Of a stretch of 64,000 nt of DNA, positions 20,145 to 29,951 are shown piece by piece. The stretch lies in the NCBI RefSeq assembly GCF_001303895.1, contig NZ_LJSD01000029.1, positions 1-64,000 on the forward strand, read 5' to 3'. The first letter of the stretch is position 1; each line of letters opens with the position of its first letter. The position numbers and the translations under genes were made by a program. Below the pieces are notes generated by a model that saw nothing but the letters and a program-made list of their open reading frames with translations, searched no databases and had not been told where the DNA came from. Origin of the DNA: Mesorhizobium sp. 1M-11 (GTDB lineage Bacteria > Pseudomonadota > Alphaproteobacteria > Rhizobiales > Rhizobiaceae).

Positions 20145-22770
20145 TGACGATCCTCTGGGGCACGACGATCACCTTGCGCGGCGCCTTGCCCTCGAGCGCC
20201 TTCTGTACGAAGTCCAGGGCCATGACGGCCTGTTCGACCTGAGCTTGGTCTGCGTCGCGGGCGATTGTCAAATCGCCACGCTTCTTACCGTTGATCTGTA
20301 TCGGATAGACGACATCGTTGTCGACCACCAGCGCAGGATCGAAGCGCGGCCAGGGCTGATTCGCCACAAACCCCTCGCCGCCCAGTACCGACCAGCACTC
20401 TTCGGCCAGATGCGGCATCATCGGCGCGATCATCACGACAAGCGCCTCGATCGCCTCGCGTAACGCGGCGGCACCAGCCTGATCGCCCTTGCCGTCGACA
20501 AGCGCAGTTGCCGCTGGCTGGATCGTGTTGAGCAATTCGTAGAGACGGGCGACCGCCTTGTTGAAGGACAGTCGTTCGATGTCTTCACCGACGGCCTTCA
20601 CCGTCTTGTGAACAGCCTTCGAAATCGCCGCGGCGGCGCCATCGCTTGCAGCCGAAGCCGCAACGCCCGTCAGAGCAGGCGCCGTCTCGGAAACCAGCCG
20701 CCAGATGCGCTGCACGAAACGGTGCGCGCCTTCTACACCAGCCTCGGTCCAGATCACGTCGCGCTCCGGCGGCGAATCCGACAGCATGAACCAGCGCGCC
20801 GTGTCGGCGCCGTAGCTCGCCAGAATGTCGTCCGGATCGACGACGTTCTTTTTCGACTTCGACATTTTTTCGATCGCGCCGATCTCGACCGGGCTGCCGT
20901 CTACAATCAGCGTAGCGCTGCGCTTGCCGTCGACATCCACGATGTTCACGTCCACCGGCTGCACCCAATACGCATTCGCGCCGGTGCCGGCACGATAGGT
21001 CTCGTGCACCACCATACCCTGGGTGAACATGCCTTCGAACGGCTCCTTCACCTCATTCAGGTGGCCGGTGACCTGCATGGCACGCGTGAAGAAACGCGAA
21101 TAGAGCAGGTGCAGGATCGCATGCTCGATACCGCCGATATACTGCCTGACCGGCAGCCAGCCGTTCTTGCCGTCGGCGTACTCAAGCGTGGTCGGCGCCT
21201 TGTCGTTCCACGGATCGGTGAAGCGCGCGAAATACCAGGACGAATCGACGAAGGTATCCATCGTGTCGGTGTCACGCCGGGCCGGCTTGCCGCATTGCGG
21301 GCACCCGACATGCTTCCAGCTCGGATGATGGTCGAGCGGGTTGCCCGGCTTGTCGAACGTGACGTCGGTCGGCAGTTCGACCGGCAAGTCCTTTGCCGGC
21401 ACCGGCACGGCGCCGCAGGACTCGCAATGAATGACCGGGATCGGGCAGCCCCAATAGCGTTGGCGCGAGATCAGCCAGTCACGCAGGCGGAACTGCACCT
21501 TGCGCTCGGCCTGCGGCCGGTTGCCGATCGTCACACCGGACAATCTGGTCGCCACTTCGTCGAAGGCCTCCCTGAAGCGCATGCCGTCGAGGAAGCGTGA
21601 ATTGATCATCGCGCCATCGTCGACAAAAGCCTCTTCCGTAATATGGAAGCTCTTGGCATCCCCACCATCCGGCAGCACCACGGGAGTGACCGGCAGGCCG
21701 TATTTGTTGGCGAAGTCGAGGTCGCGCTGATCGTGGCCGGGGCAGCCGAAGATCGCGCCCGTGCCGTAATCCATCAGCACGAAATTGGCGACATAGACCG
21801 GCAGCGTCCAGTTTTCATCGAACGGATGAACGACGCGCAGGCCGGTATCGAAGCCCTTCTTCTCGGCCGTCTCCAGCGTCGCCGCCGACGTGCCCATATG
21901 GCGCACGTCCTCGATGAAGGCAGCCAGTTCGGGATTGTCCGCGGCGACCTTCTTGGCCAGCGGGTGATCCGCGGCGATCGCCATGAAGGAAGCGCCGAAG
22001 ATCGTGTCCGGGCGCGTCGTGTAGACTTCCAGCTCGCTTTCGCCGGCGGGCGGATTGGCCAGCGCCCAGCGGACCAGCAGGCCTTCGGAGCGGCCGATCC
22101 AGTTGGCCTGCATGACGCGGACCTTTTCGGGCCACTTGTCCAGCGTGTCCAGGCTGTCCAGCAGATCCTGGCTCATCGAGGTGATCTTGAAGAACCACTG
22201 CGTCAGGTCGCGCTGCTCGACCGGTGCACCGGAGCGCCAGCCACGCCCGTCGATGACCTGTTCGTTGGCCAGCACGGTCATGTCGACCGGATCCCAGTTG
22301 ACCTTGGCCGATTTGCGTTCGACCAGCCCGGACTTCCAGAAATCCAGGAAGATCTTCTGCTGGTGCTTGTAATAGCTCGGGTCGCAGGTCGCGATCTCAC
22401 GTGCCCAGTCGAGCGACAGGCCCATGGTCTTCAGCTGGCCCTTCATCGTCTCGATGTTCTTGTAGGTCCAGTCGCGCGGATTGACCTTGTTGTCGCGCGC
22501 CGCGTTCTCCGCCGGCAGGCCGAAGGCGTCCCAGCCCATCGGATGCAGCACGTTGTAGCCCATGGCACGGCGCCAGCGCGCAACGACATCGCCCATCGTG
22601 TAGTTGCGCACGTGGCCCATGTGGATCCGCCCCGAAGGATAGGGGAACATCTCGAGCACGTAGTATTTCGGCCGTGGATCGTCGTTCTTCGTCTCGAAGA
22701 GCTTGGCCTCGTCCCATGCCTTCTGCCACCTGGGCTCTGCTGCGCGGGGATTGTATCGTTCGGTTGCCAT
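20131..22770 (-). CDS. leuS: Leucyl-tRNA synthetase
   Basis: Class I aminoacyl-tRNA synthetase of 879 residues that charges tRNA-Leu. The HIGH motif appears as [16 protein letters not shown], and the KMSKS motif as [16 protein letters not shown]. The CP1 editing domain lies between them (with TGIGxH-like region around [20 protein letters not shown]). An insert with CxxC pairs (CESCG, CPQCG) is present. The anticodon-binding and C-terminal domains end with [15 protein letters not shown] and [10 protein letters not shown]. Length is standard. It is divergent from yggS and overlaps lptE downstream. Confidence 0.97.
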   Translation of the reverse strand: MATERYNPRAAEPRWQKAWDEAKLFETKNDDPRPKYYVLEMFPYPSGRIHMGHVRNYTMGDVVARWRRAMGYNVLHPMGWDAFGLPAENAARDNKVNPRDWTYKNIETMKGQLKTMGLSLDWAREIATCDPSYYKHQQKIFLDFWKSGLVERKSAKVNWDPVDMTVLANEQVIDGRGWRSGAPVEQRDLTQWFFKITSMSQDLLDSLDTLDKWPEKVRVMQANWIGRSEGLLVRWALANPPAGESELEVYTTRPDTIFGASFMAIAADHPLAKKVAADNPELAAFIEDVRHMGTSAATLETAEKKGFDTGLRVVHPFDENWTLPVYVANFVLMDYGTGAIFGCPGHDQRDLDFANKYGLPVTPVVLPDGGDAKSFHITEEAFVDDGAMINSRFLDGMRFREAFDEVATRLSGVTIGNRPQAERKVQFRLRDWLISRQRYWGCPIPVIHCESCGAVPVPAKDLPVELPTDVTFDKPGNPLDHHPSWKHVGCPQCGKPARRDTDTMDTFVDSSWYFARFTDPWNDKAPTTLEYADGKNGWLPVRQYIGGIEHAILHLLYSRFFTRAMQVTGHLNEVKEPFEGMFTQGMVVHETYRAGTGANAYWVQPVDVNIVDVDGKRSATLIVDGSPVEIGAIEKMSKSKKNVVDPDDILASYGADTARWFMLSDSPPERDVIWTEAGVEGAHRFVQRIWRLVSETAPALTGVAASAASDGAAAAISKAVHKTVKAVGEDIERLSFNKAVARLYELLNTIQPAATALVDGKGDQAGAAALREAIEALVVMIAPMMPHLAEECWSVLGGEGFVANQPWPRFDPALVVDNDVVYPIQINGKKRGDLTIARDADQAQVEQAVMALDFVQKALEGKAPRKVIVVPQRIVNVVA

Positions 22771-22922
22771 GGCCGGTTTTTCACTTACAAAGCATGCGGG
22801 AAACCGCCGGTTGATTGGCGGTTCAAGGACATGGTCCGGGTCTTCACCATGCTTTCAGGGACCCGTCAACCATATGGGCAGCAAGGCCCGGCAAAAACAG
22901 CAGGATCAGGACAGGTTGGCAC

Positions 22923-23585
22923 ATGAGTGACGCGGTTCAGCAACTCGAAACGGTCAAGGCGAGAATCGCAGCCGCCGAGCGCGAAGCGGACCGGACGGCG
23001 GGAGCCGTGACCCTGGTTGCCGTTTCCAAGACCTTCGAGGCCGACGCCATCCGTCCGGTGCTTGCCGCCGGCCAGCGCGTCTTCGGCGAAAACCGCGTGC
23101 AGGAGGCGCAAGGCAAATGGCCCGCGCTGCGCCAGGAATTTCCCGGCATCGAGCTGCACCTGATCGGTCCGCTGCAGTCCAACAAGGCAAAGGAAGCCGT
23201 CGCGCTGTTCGACGTCATCGAAACGGTCGACCGCGAAAAGATCGCGTCGGAACTGGCGAAAGAAATTGCCAGGCAAGGCAAGGCGCCAAAGCTCTATGTT
23301 CAGGTGAACACCGGTTCGGAACCCCAGAAGGCGGGCATCGAACCGAAGGATGCCGTGGCCTTCGTCGCGCGCTGCCGCGACGTGCACGATCTCGCCATCG
23401 AGGGGCTGATGTGCATCCCGCCGGCGGAGGAGAACCCCGGTCCACACTTCGCGCTGCTGGAAAAACTCGCCCGCGAGGCCGGCGTCGAGAAACTGTCGAT
23501 GGGCATGTCCGGCGATTACGAACTGGCGGTGGCCTTCGGCGCCAGCTCGGTGCGGGTCGGCTCGGCCATTTTCGGCCACCGATAA
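22923..23585 (+). CDS. yggS: YggS family pyridoxal phosphate homeostasis protein
   Basis: PLP-binding protein of 220 residues with a TIM-barrel fold like the alanine racemase N-domain. It has no known enzyme activity but buffers PLP and affects amino-acid balance. The PLP lysine lies in VTLVAVSKTFEADAIRP. Other signatures are FGENRVQEAQGKW, LHLIGPLQSNKAKEAV and LSMGMSGDYELAVAFGASSVRVGSAIFG. The ATG at 22923 is the family start; an upstream in-frame start would add unrelated residues. It is followed by a strong terminator. Confidence 0.95.
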   Translation: MSDAVQQLETVKARIAAAEREADRTAGAVTLVAVSKTFEADAIRPVLAAGQRVFGENRVQEAQGKWPALRQEFPGIELHLIGPLQSNKAKEAVALFDVIETVDREKIASELAKEIARQGKAPKLYVQVNTGSEPQKAGIEPKDAVAFVARCRDVHDLAIEGLMCIPPAEENPGPHFALLEKLAREAGVEKLSMGMSGDYELAVAFGASSVRVGSAIFGHR

Positions 23586-23611
23586 CGCGCTCCACTCAGG
23601 TCAAAAAAAGA

Positions 23612-23640
23612 AAGGCCGGGAACGTCCCGGCCTTCTTTTC
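23612..23640. terminator. Bidirectional Rho-independent terminator
   Basis: A perfect 10-bp stem (AAGGCCGGGA with TCCCGGCCTT) and a 3-base loop are followed by CTTTTC on the plus side and preceded by a run of A, giving T on the minus side. It serves both yggS and the convergent binding-protein gene. Confidence 0.85.
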
Positions 23641-23655
23641 ATCAATTCGTGGAAC

Positions 23656-24759
23656 TTACTCAGCGGCGACGATCTTGCCGTCTTCCCACTTGAACAGCGA
23701 GAAGCTCGGGCTGGTCAGGTCGCCGGTCTCGCCATAGGTCAGTTTGCCAATGGCGGTCGGGATGGCTTCACCGCCCTTGAGCGCGGTTCCGACAGCCGCC
23801 GGATCGTCCTTGCCAGCCTTCTCGATGCCTGCCTTCAGCACCTGGACGGCGGCATAGGCGTTGAGCGTGAAGGCTTCCGCCGGGATGTTCTTGGCCTTCA
23901 GCGCCTCGACGGCCTGAGCCGAGTCCGGGTTCTTCAGCGCATCGGTTGCGTTGGTGAACAGCGTGCCGGCAGCAGCCTGGTTGCCGATTGCCCAATACTC
24001 GGTGTTGGAGAGGCCTTCGCCGCCGATGATCAGCGCCTTGACGCCTGCGTCGGCGAGCTGACGGGCCAGCAGACCGCCCTCGGGATGATAGCCGCCGAAA
24101 TAGATCACTTCAGCGCCGTCCGACTTCAGGCGGGTGACTAGAGCCGAAAGGTCCTTCTCGCCTGGGGTCAGCGAGTTGTGGCTGACTTCCTTGACGCCAC
24201 CGGCATTGATCGCCTTCTTGAAGGAGTCGGCCAGACCCTTGCCGTAAGTGCCCTTGTCGTCGACGATGGCAACCTTCTTGTCTTTCAGGTTCTTCACCAC
24301 ATAGGCAGCCGCCACTTCCGCCTGCTGGTCGTCACGGCCGCAGGTGCGCAGGATGTTGGTGAGGCCACGGTTGGTCAGGTCCGGCGCGGTCGCGGTCGGC
24401 GTCACCATCAGCACGCCGTTCTCGGCGAACACGTCCGAGGCCGCCATGGCGACGCCCGAGGTGACCGGACCGACGACGAACTTCACGCCTTCGCCGACCA
24501 GCTGGTTGGCGGCGGAAACGCCCTGTTTCGGATCGCCGGCATCGTCGGCGAGCTTCAGAACGACTTTTTCGCCCTTGATGCCACCATCCTTGTTGATGAC
24601 TTCCACGGCGGCTTCGGCACCATTCTTGACCTGGTCACCATAGGCGGCGACCGGACCGGTCAGCGGTGCGACAAGCCCGATGACGATGTCGGCCCGGGCT
24701 GTCGATGCGAAAGCCATCAAGGTGGCAAGGGCAACGCCCGCTAGCATCTTGGTTTTCAT
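23656..24759 (-). CDS. livK: Branched-chain amino acid ABC transporter substrate-binding protein
   Basis: Periplasmic binding protein of 367 residues of the type I LivJ/LivK fold. A signal peptide ([23 protein letters not shown]) precedes the mature start [20 protein letters not shown]. Characteristic segments are [41 protein letters not shown] and [22 protein letters not shown]. Such proteins deliver Leu, Ile, Val or related ligands to LivHMGF permeases. No permease or ATPase genes are adjacent; orphan LivK proteins are common in rhizobia. The ligand is inferred from the family only. Confidence 0.9.
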   Translation of the reverse strand: MKTKMLAGVALATLMAFASTARADIVIGLVAPLTGPVAAYGDQVKNGAEAAVEVINKDGGIKGEKVVLKLADDAGDPKQGVSAANQLVGEGVKFVVGPVTSGVAMAASDVFAENGVLMVTPTATAPDLTNRGLTNILRTCGRDDQQAEVAAAYVVKNLKDKKVAIVDDKGTYGKGLADSFKKAINAGGVKEVSHNSLTPGEKDLSALVTRLKSDGAEVIYFGGYHPEGGLLARQLADAGVKALIIGGEGLSNTEYWAIGNQAAAGTLFTNATDALKNPDSAQAVEALKAKNIPAEAFTLNAYAAVQVLKAGIEKAGKDDPAAVGTALKGGEAIPTAIGKLTYGETGDLTSPSFSLFKWEDGKIVAAE

Positions 24760-24896
24760 AGCACTTCCTCAAAAAAGGTTGATTCGAAGCGTGCAACAAA
24801 GGCCGCCTCGACCGAAAGACCAATCGGCCAGCAAGCGGATTCGATTGGTCGTCGCAAGCTCCTACTAAGCCTGTGATAGAGCCGCCGATGCCGTTG

Positions 24897-25943
24897 TCAA
24901 TCGCCGGTGAGGATGACCTTGATGCTGCGACCACGGTCGAGCGCGAGACGGAAAGCTTCCGGTGCTTCAGCCAGCGGGCGCGTCGCCGTGATCAGCCGTT
25001 GCACATCGACGGCACCGGAGATGATCCGTTCGACCGCCTGGCGGAACTCTTCGCCGAAGCGGAAAGTGCCTCTGACATCGAGTTCCTTGGCCATGATGGC
25101 ATTGGCCGGCACGGAGATTTCGCCTCCCGGAAGATTTCCGACCAGAACCACCGTCCCGCCGCGCCGCACCGTCCGGATCGCCGATGCCAGCCCGGCGGCG
25201 GTGCCCGAAACCTCCAGCCCGACATCGATCGGATCGACAGCCGCGACGTCGGCAAGACCGGCTTGATCCGCACCGATGTCCACCACGCGATCGGCCCCCA
25301 ATGTTTTGGCAAAGGCCAGGGGCTGGGCCGCGATATCGACCATGGTGATACGGTCGGCGCCGCCAAGACGGGCGGCCAGCATGGAAAGCAGCCCGATTGG
25401 CCCGGCTCCGAACAGCGCGACATGCCGGCCCTCGATGTTTCCGGCGCGCGCTACGGCGTGCAATGCAACGGCAAGCGGCTCGGCCAATGCGGCAGCGGCA
25501 AAAGGCAGGTTCTCCGGCACCTTCACGCATTGGGCGGGCGTGGCATCGAACAGGGTGGAGAAGCCGCCCTGCATATGTGGGGTCTTCGAAGCCGAGCCCA
25601 TGAAATAGATGTTCTCACAGAGATTGGGCCTGCCTTCCCGGCAGCGCACACATGTTCCGCACCATCGTGACGGGTTGACGGCAACATGATCGCCGATGGC
25701 GAGACCGTCGGCCCTGCCGTTGATCTCGACCACCTCGCCAGCCACCTCGTGACCCAGGACCAGCGGCGACGTTACGATGAAATCGCCGGTGCGAGCATGG
25801 CGGAAATAGTGCATGTCCGAACCGCAGATGCCGCCGGCGCGGAGACGGACCCGCACCATCCCCGGCAACAGCGCACCGAGGTCACGCTCGACGACGCGAA
25901 GATCCTCGGGACCGAACAGCGTAGCTGCGTATGCCGAACTCAC
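24897..25943 (-). CDS. Zinc-binding alcohol dehydrogenase, L-idonate 5-dehydrogenase-like
   Basis: Medium-chain dehydrogenase of 348 residues. The catalytic zinc motif is GICGSDMHYFRHARTGDF with GHEVAGEVVEI. The structural zinc loop is CGTCVRCREGRPNLC, and the Rossmann motif is VALFGAGPIGLLSMLAA. The SDMHYFRHAR...TSPLVLGHE pattern is that of L-idonate 5-dehydrogenase, which oxidises L-idonate to 5-keto-gluconate. The start is a GTG (25943-25941) sharing four bases with the dctM stop (GTGA), so it is translationally coupled to the TRAP permease. That context supports a hexonate or related sugar-acid substrate. Sorbitol or threonine dehydrogenase activity is a less likely alternative. Confidence 0.88.
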   Translation of the reverse strand: MSSAYAATLFGPEDLRVVERDLGALLPGMVRVRLRAGGICGSDMHYFRHARTGDFIVTSPLVLGHEVAGEVVEINGRADGLAIGDHVAVNPSRWCGTCVRCREGRPNLCENIYFMGSASKTPHMQGGFSTLFDATPAQCVKVPENLPFAAAALAEPLAVALHAVARAGNIEGRHVALFGAGPIGLLSMLAARLGGADRITMVDIAAQPLAFAKTLGADRVVDIGADQAGLADVAAVDPIDVGLEVSGTAAGLASAIRTVRRGGTVVLVGNLPGGEISVPANAIMAKELDVRGTFRFGEEFRQAVERIISGAVDVQRLITATRPLAEAPEAFRLALDRGRSIKVILTGD

Positions 25944-27346
25944 CGGATCAACTCCATCTGCGTCGGCAGCCACAGCGATATCTGGGGAACGAAGGTTATC
26001 AGGAGCAGTGCAATGACCAGCGGCACCAGCCAGGGCAGGATCGCCATGGTGGTCCGTTCCACCGACAGTTTGGCGACCCGCGACAGCACGAACAGCACCA
26101 TGCCGAGCGGCGGATGCAGCAGGCCTATCATCAGGTTGAGCGTCATGATCAGGCCGAAATGCACCGGATCGATCCCGTAGACCACCGCCACGGGCAGAAG
26201 GATCGGCACCAGAATGGTGATGGCAGCGATCGTATCGAGGAAGCAGCCGACCACGAGCATCAGTATGTTGACCAGGATCAGGAACACCCACTTGTTCTCG
26301 GTCAAGCCGAAGATGAAGCCGGAGAACAGCTGCGCGGCCTGGCTGACCGTCAGCAGCCATGCAAAGATCGAAGCCGCCGTGACGATGAAGAGCACCGACG
26401 CGGTGGTCTCGATCGTGTCCAGGCTCGCTTTGGCAAGCAGGGACAATGTCATGGTGCGGTAACGGACCAGTCCGAGAAACAAGGACCAGATGACGGCCGC
26501 CATCGCCGCCTCGGTCGGCGTGAACCAACCCATGGTCATGCCCCCGATGAGGATGACCGGCGTCATCAGCGCCATCACCGCCGAGAAATCGAAATACCAG
26601 TCGACAGCGATGAGCAAGACCAGAGCAATGCCCACCGCCAGATTGACCGACAGGCCGGCGAGCACCAGAAGATAGACCATGAGCGGGAAGGCCAGCACGA
26701 CAACGACCTCGACGCTCGCCTCCATGAGCTTGCGGATGGAGAATTGCGTGTCGGAACCCCAGCCGCGTTTGTAGGCGAAGATCGCGACGGTGATCATCAT
26801 CAGCAGGGTCATGACGACGCCCGGCAATACGCCTGCCATGAACAGCGCGCCGATCGAGACATTCGCCATCATGCCGTAGATCACGAAGGGCAGCGACGGC
26901 GGAAAGATCGGCCCGAGCGTGGCGGACGCCGCGGTAACGCCCACGGCGGCCTCGACCGGGTAGCCATGGTCCTTCATTGCCTTGATCTCGATCGTGCCGA
27001 TGCCGGCGGCGTCGGCCAAGGCTGTGCCCGACATGCCGGAGAAGATCACGGAACCAACGATGTTGACCTGCGCCAGCCCACCCTTCATCCAGCCGACGAG
27101 GGCCAGCGCGAAGGAATAGATCCGGCCGGTGACACCGGCGATGTTCATCAGATTGCCGGCGAGGATAAAGAACGGCACGGCGAGCAGCGGAAAGCTCTCC
27201 ACGCCCGCGATCATGCGCTGTGCCGCGATGATATCCGGCGCGACCCCATAGAGGATGAGATAGAGTACCGACGCCACCGCCATGGAGACGGCAACGGGTA
27301 CTCCGATCAGCATGAGCAGCAGGAAACCTCCGACCAACAGCAGCAT
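25940..27346 (-). CDS. dctM: TRAP transporter large permease subunit (DctM)
   Basis: Inner-membrane protein of 468 residues with about 12 hydrophobic helices and the DctM pattern: PFFILAGNLMNIAGVTGRIYSFALALVGWMKGGLAQVNIVGSVIFSGMSGTALADAAGIG, then GATLGP-like ATLGPIFPPSLPFVIYGM, and later FLDTIAAITILVPILLPVAVVYGIDPVHFGLIM. It forms the sodium-coupled translocation channel with DctQ. It starts three bases after the dctQ stop, and its own stop overlaps the dehydrogenase gene. The loop before the C-terminal half is long, but the overall length is within the usual range. Confidence 0.95.
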   Translation of the reverse strand: MLLLVGGFLLLMLIGVPVAVSMAVASVLYLILYGVAPDIIAAQRMIAGVESFPLLAVPFFILAGNLMNIAGVTGRIYSFALALVGWMKGGLAQVNIVGSVIFSGMSGTALADAAGIGTIEIKAMKDHGYPVEAAVGVTAASATLGPIFPPSLPFVIYGMMANVSIGALFMAGVLPGVVMTLLMMITVAIFAYKRGWGSDTQFSIRKLMEASVEVVVVLAFPLMVYLLVLAGLSVNLAVGIALVLLIAVDWYFDFSAVMALMTPVILIGGMTMGWFTPTEAAMAAVIWSLFLGLVRYRTMTLSLLAKASLDTIETTASVLFIVTAASIFAWLLTVSQAAQLFSGFIFGLTENKWVFLILVNILMLVVGCFLDTIAAITILVPILLPVAVVYGIDPVHFGLIMTLNLMIGLLHPPLGMVLFVLSRVAKLSVERTTMAILPWLVPLVIALLLITFVPQISLWLPTQMELIR

Positions 27347-27349
27347 GGC

Positions 27350-27922
27350 TCAGATCCCCGTCGTTTCGAACGCATCCGGCCGTTCGAGCACCGAATAGCC
27401 GCGGCGATAATTGCCTATGAAAACCTGGATCGAGCGCAGCAACATGAGAACGAAACCGGCCAGCACGAGGTAGAAGAACCAGCGGCGCGGCAAGTCGACC
27501 GTGACCATGCGCTCACGGGCGACGATGGCCACGTAGCGCCACATCAGCCAGGCGGCATAGGTGAAGAACGCCACGCGGATCACGTCGACGGAAATCGCCA
27601 GCATGCGTCCGATGCGTTGGGGCAGGTAATGGTACAGCACGTCGACATGGATATGGCGCGACAGGCGCACGCACATGGCTGCCCCCATGAACACCACGAC
27701 CACCAGGGCGTTGATCGCGATCTCCTCGGTCCATGCCAGGCTGTTATTCAGCGCGTAGCGGGTGAAGAACTGGAGGAAGACGCAAGCCACCATTCCCCAG
27801 AACACCGCAAGGGTGACCCAGTCTTCGATACCACGATCCGACAGGTCGACCGGCGCCGCCTCCTCCTCGAAGGCCTGAGCGATCTCCTCGGTTGTAATCT
27901 GCGTGTGATGTTCCTGGGCCAT
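27350..27922 (-). CDS. dctQ: TRAP transporter small permease subunit (DctQ)
   Basis: Inner-membrane protein of 190 residues with the four-helix DctQ fold: DWVTLAVFWGMVACVFLQFFTRY, LAWTEEIAINALVVVVFMGAAM, ISVDVIRVAFFTYAAWLMWR and FFYLVLAGFVLMLLRSIQVFI. The conserved W-T-E-E segment is present. An acidic N-terminal tail of about 35 residues precedes helix 1. It is separated from the dctP gene upstream by 170 bases that contain a RIME-like repeat, and it leads directly into dctM. Confidence 0.93.
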   Translation of the reverse strand: MAQEHHTQITTEEIAQAFEEEAAPVDLSDRGIEDWVTLAVFWGMVACVFLQFFTRYALNNSLAWTEEIAINALVVVVFMGAAMCVRLSRHIHVDVLYHYLPQRIGRMLAISVDVIRVAFFTYAAWLMWRYVAIVARERMVTVDLPRRWFFYLVLAGFVLMLLRSIQVFIGNYRRGYSVLERPDAFETTGI

Positions 27923-27944
27923 CGGCGCCGCTCCGAAGCTTAGG

Positions 27945-28040
27945 GCAATTCCAGGAAAAGTGTGTATGGTTTCCGTCCGGAATTGCGTAAAAACAAAGAG
28001 TTAGAGCACTTCCGCGTTTCCATGAAAACGGAAACACTCT
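27945..28040 (+). repeat. RIME-like intergenic repeat, copy A
   Basis: An element of about 96 bp starts with GCAATTCCAGGAAAAGTGTG and contains its partner TCCGGAATTGCGT, then an A/T-rich link and a second inverted pair (TTCCGCGTTTCC ... GGAAACACTCT). The same layout recurs at 29952, 37095 and, inverted, 41535. This copy lies inside the TRAP locus between dctP and dctQ. Confidence 0.85.
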
Positions 28041-28092
28041 CGTGTAAGGGATCGAGCCCGCCCGGCTCACGCCGGCCGGCGGAGGATAACAC

Positions 28093-29067
28093 CTACTTGA
28101 TGGCGCGGATCGCTTCCCAGTCGGCCTTGTTGTAGCCGAACTCCTCGAAGGTGACTTTTTCCATGACGTTCTTCTCGAAGTCGGCACGGTCGACCTCCGT
28201 CACCGAGAGGCCGCGATCCTTGAACACCTGCACCAGCTCTTTCTCGCGGGCCACGATCTTAGCGGTGGCGCGCGCGGCGGCTTCCTGCATCACCTCGGTG
28301 AAGATCGCCTTGTCCTCGTCGGACAACGATGCCCAGCGAGACTGCGAAACAATCGTGTTCAGATGGTCGACGATATGTCCCGTCAGGACGATGTTCTTCT
28401 GCACCTCGAAGAATTTCTTGGCCTCGATCGTGGTGAGCGGATTTTCCTGCGCCTCGACCGTGCCGTTCTGCAGCGCAAGATAGACTTCGGCGAAGGCGAT
28501 CGGTGCGGTGTTGGCGCCGCAGGCGCGCGGCATGGCGAGATAAGCCGGCACATCGGGCACACGTATCTTCAACCCCTGCATGTCGGCGCATTTGGCGATT
28601 GGACGATTGGAAGTCGTGTGCCGCGTGCCGTAGTAGGTCGTCGCGGCGATGTGGTGACCGGACTTCTCCTCATAGCCCTTGGTCAGCGCCTTGTAGGTAT
28701 CGCTCTTTGTGTATTTGAGCAGGTGGTCGGCGTCGCGGAAGATGAAGGGAAAATAGGTGACGCCGATTGGAGGGTATTCACGCGCAGCGAAACTGGAACC
28801 GGATATGATGATGTCGACAGTGCCCAGCGTCAGCCCCTGGTTGATGTCGGCTTCCTTGCCGAGCTGGGAAGCGGGAAAGACATCGATCTTGTAGCGGCCG
28901 TCGGTACGCTTGGCGATTTCCTCGGCGGCCCACACGGCCTCGGTGTGGAACGGTTCGGATGTCTCGTAGACATGAGCCCATTTGAGTACTGTCTGTGCAA
29001 GGGCAGCCGATGCCGAAAGAGCAAGCACGGCCGCGGCGGCAAATAGTGTCGTCAAACGATATGGCAT
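28093..29067 (-). CDS. dctP: TRAP transporter substrate-binding protein (DctP family)
   Basis: Periplasmic solute receptor of 324 residues. A signal peptide (LTTLFAAAAVLALSASAALA) is followed by the mature start QTVLKWAHVYETSEPFHTEAV. The ligand-binding hallmark GLKIRVPDVPAYLAMPRA contains the conserved Arg that holds the carboxylate of organic acids, and ALQNGTVEAQENPLTTI is also typical. The ATG at 29067 was chosen for the GGGAGGAAAG in front. It follows the GntR gene by 38 bases. With the downstream idonate-dehydrogenase-like gene, a hexonate ligand is the best guess. Confidence 0.93.
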   Translation of the reverse strand: MPYRLTTLFAAAAVLALSASAALAQTVLKWAHVYETSEPFHTEAVWAAEEIAKRTDGRYKIDVFPASQLGKEADINQGLTLGTVDIIISGSSFAAREYPPIGVTYFPFIFRDADHLLKYTKSDTYKALTKGYEEKSGHHIAATTYYGTRHTTSNRPIAKCADMQGLKIRVPDVPAYLAMPRACGANTAPIAFAEVYLALQNGTVEAQENPLTTIEAKKFFEVQKNIVLTGHIVDHLNTIVSQSRWASLSDEDKAIFTEVMQEAAARATAKIVAREKELVQVFKDRGLSVTEVDRADFEKNVMEKVTFEEFGYNKADWEAIRAIK

Positions 29068-29105
29068 TCTTTCCTCCCGGGAGTTGCTGGTCTGTTGGCT
29101 GATCC

Positions 29106-29843
29106 TCATGCACTGTGTCTGGAGAACGTGCCTTCCGACGTCGTTCTGGATTTGGATTTGTTGAAACTTCTCGAGAAACGCTCCTGGGATTTGCCCAGAT
29201 GGTTCCGCATCGCGGCTTTGGCGCGAACCATGTCGCCCGCGGCGATCGCGTCACGGATATGGCGGTGCTCCTCCACCGCCGCCTGCCAGGTCGTTGGATC
29301 CTCGAAATAGCTCGACAGTCGCTCGAAGAACGGCGTCAGGCGCTGGTCGAACAGTTCCCCAACGACCCGCGTCAGCACTGCATTTCCAGGAATTGTTGCG
29401 ATGGCGGTGTGGAACGCGCGATCGAGGGCGATCGTCACATGGTCGGGATTGGCCTTGCTGGCCATCTTCTCCAGGATTTCATCGAGGACGGCGACATCGG
29501 CGGGCTTCGCCAGCCGGGCAGCCTCTTCGGCGATCGCGCTCTCGAGGAATTCCCGCGCCCGCAGCAACTCGAAAGGTCCCTCGCCGGAGGTCGGGACCGG
29601 CGGAACGGGCGGCGGCTTGACGACATATATCCCCGAGCCGACCCGAATGCGTACCCTTCCCTCGACCTCCAATGCGATCAGGGCCTCCCGGATCGTCGGG
29701 CGTGAAATACCCATCCGCTCCGCCAGTTCGCGCTCCGGCGGCAACCGATCGCCCACGACGTATTCGCCGCTGTCGAAAAGTTGCCTGAGCTGGTCGGCTA
29801 CCTGACGGTAGAGCCGACGCGGCACGATTGTCTCGATGGGCAC
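29106..29843 (-). CDS. FadR-type GntR family transcriptional regulator
   Basis: Regulator of 245 residues. The N-terminal winged helix is RRLYRQVADQLRQLFDSGEYVVGDRLPPERELAERMGISRPTIREALIALEVEGRVRIRVGSGIYV, and the C-terminal part is an all-helical FCD ligand domain with the metal-binding residues expected around DRAFHTAI and EHRHIRDAI. I prefer the GTG at 29843 because GGAGG lies eight bases before it; the GTG at 29852 directly abuts that site. It is the first gene of the TRAP/dehydrogenase locus and is preceded by a perfect inverted repeat, so it probably represses the locus and itself until a sugar acid binds (inferred). Confidence 0.93.
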   Translation of the reverse strand: MPIETIVPRRLYRQVADQLRQLFDSGEYVVGDRLPPERELAERMGISRPTIREALIALEVEGRVRIRVGSGIYVVKPPPVPPVPTSGEGPFELLRAREFLESAIAEEAARLAKPADVAVLDEILEKMASKANPDHVTIALDRAFHTAIATIPGNAVLTRVVGELFDQRLTPFFERLSSYFEDPTTWQAAVEEHRHIRDAIAAGDMVRAKAAMRNHLGKSQERFSRSFNKSKSRTTSEGTFSRHSA

Positions 29844-29870
29844 GACGCCCACCTCCTCCCTTGTGGTCGA

Positions 29871-29909
29871 GTCATGCGGTCAATTGGACTGACCAATTGA
29901 CCGCATGAC
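29871..29909. promoter_or_regulatory. Perfect 17-bp-arm inverted repeat, GntR operator
   Basis: Perfect arms at 29871-29887 and 29893-29909 (GTCATGCGGTCAATTGG and its complement) flank the 5-base spacer ACTGA. The core TCAATTGG/CCAATTGA lies closest to the centre. It sits 28 bases before the regulator's start, where the promoter must be. FadR-type regulators typically use shorter sites of the TGGTnnACCA kind, so this is unusually long. Confidence 0.8.
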
Positions 29910-29951
29910 AATCAATCGCCGGCGTCTTGTCAAGCGAGGATTTCCGCTACA

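Noticed and set aside
26187..26528. N-terminal extension of the idonate-dehydrogenase frame up to 26528
   Set aside because: The extension lies within dctM in another frame and has low-complexity composition. The GTG at 25943 with a GTGA overlap is the natural start.
25931..27943. 670-codon plus-strand frame over dctM/dctQ
   Set aside because: His/Gln/Asp/Arg-rich shadow of two clear TRAP permease genes on the other strand.
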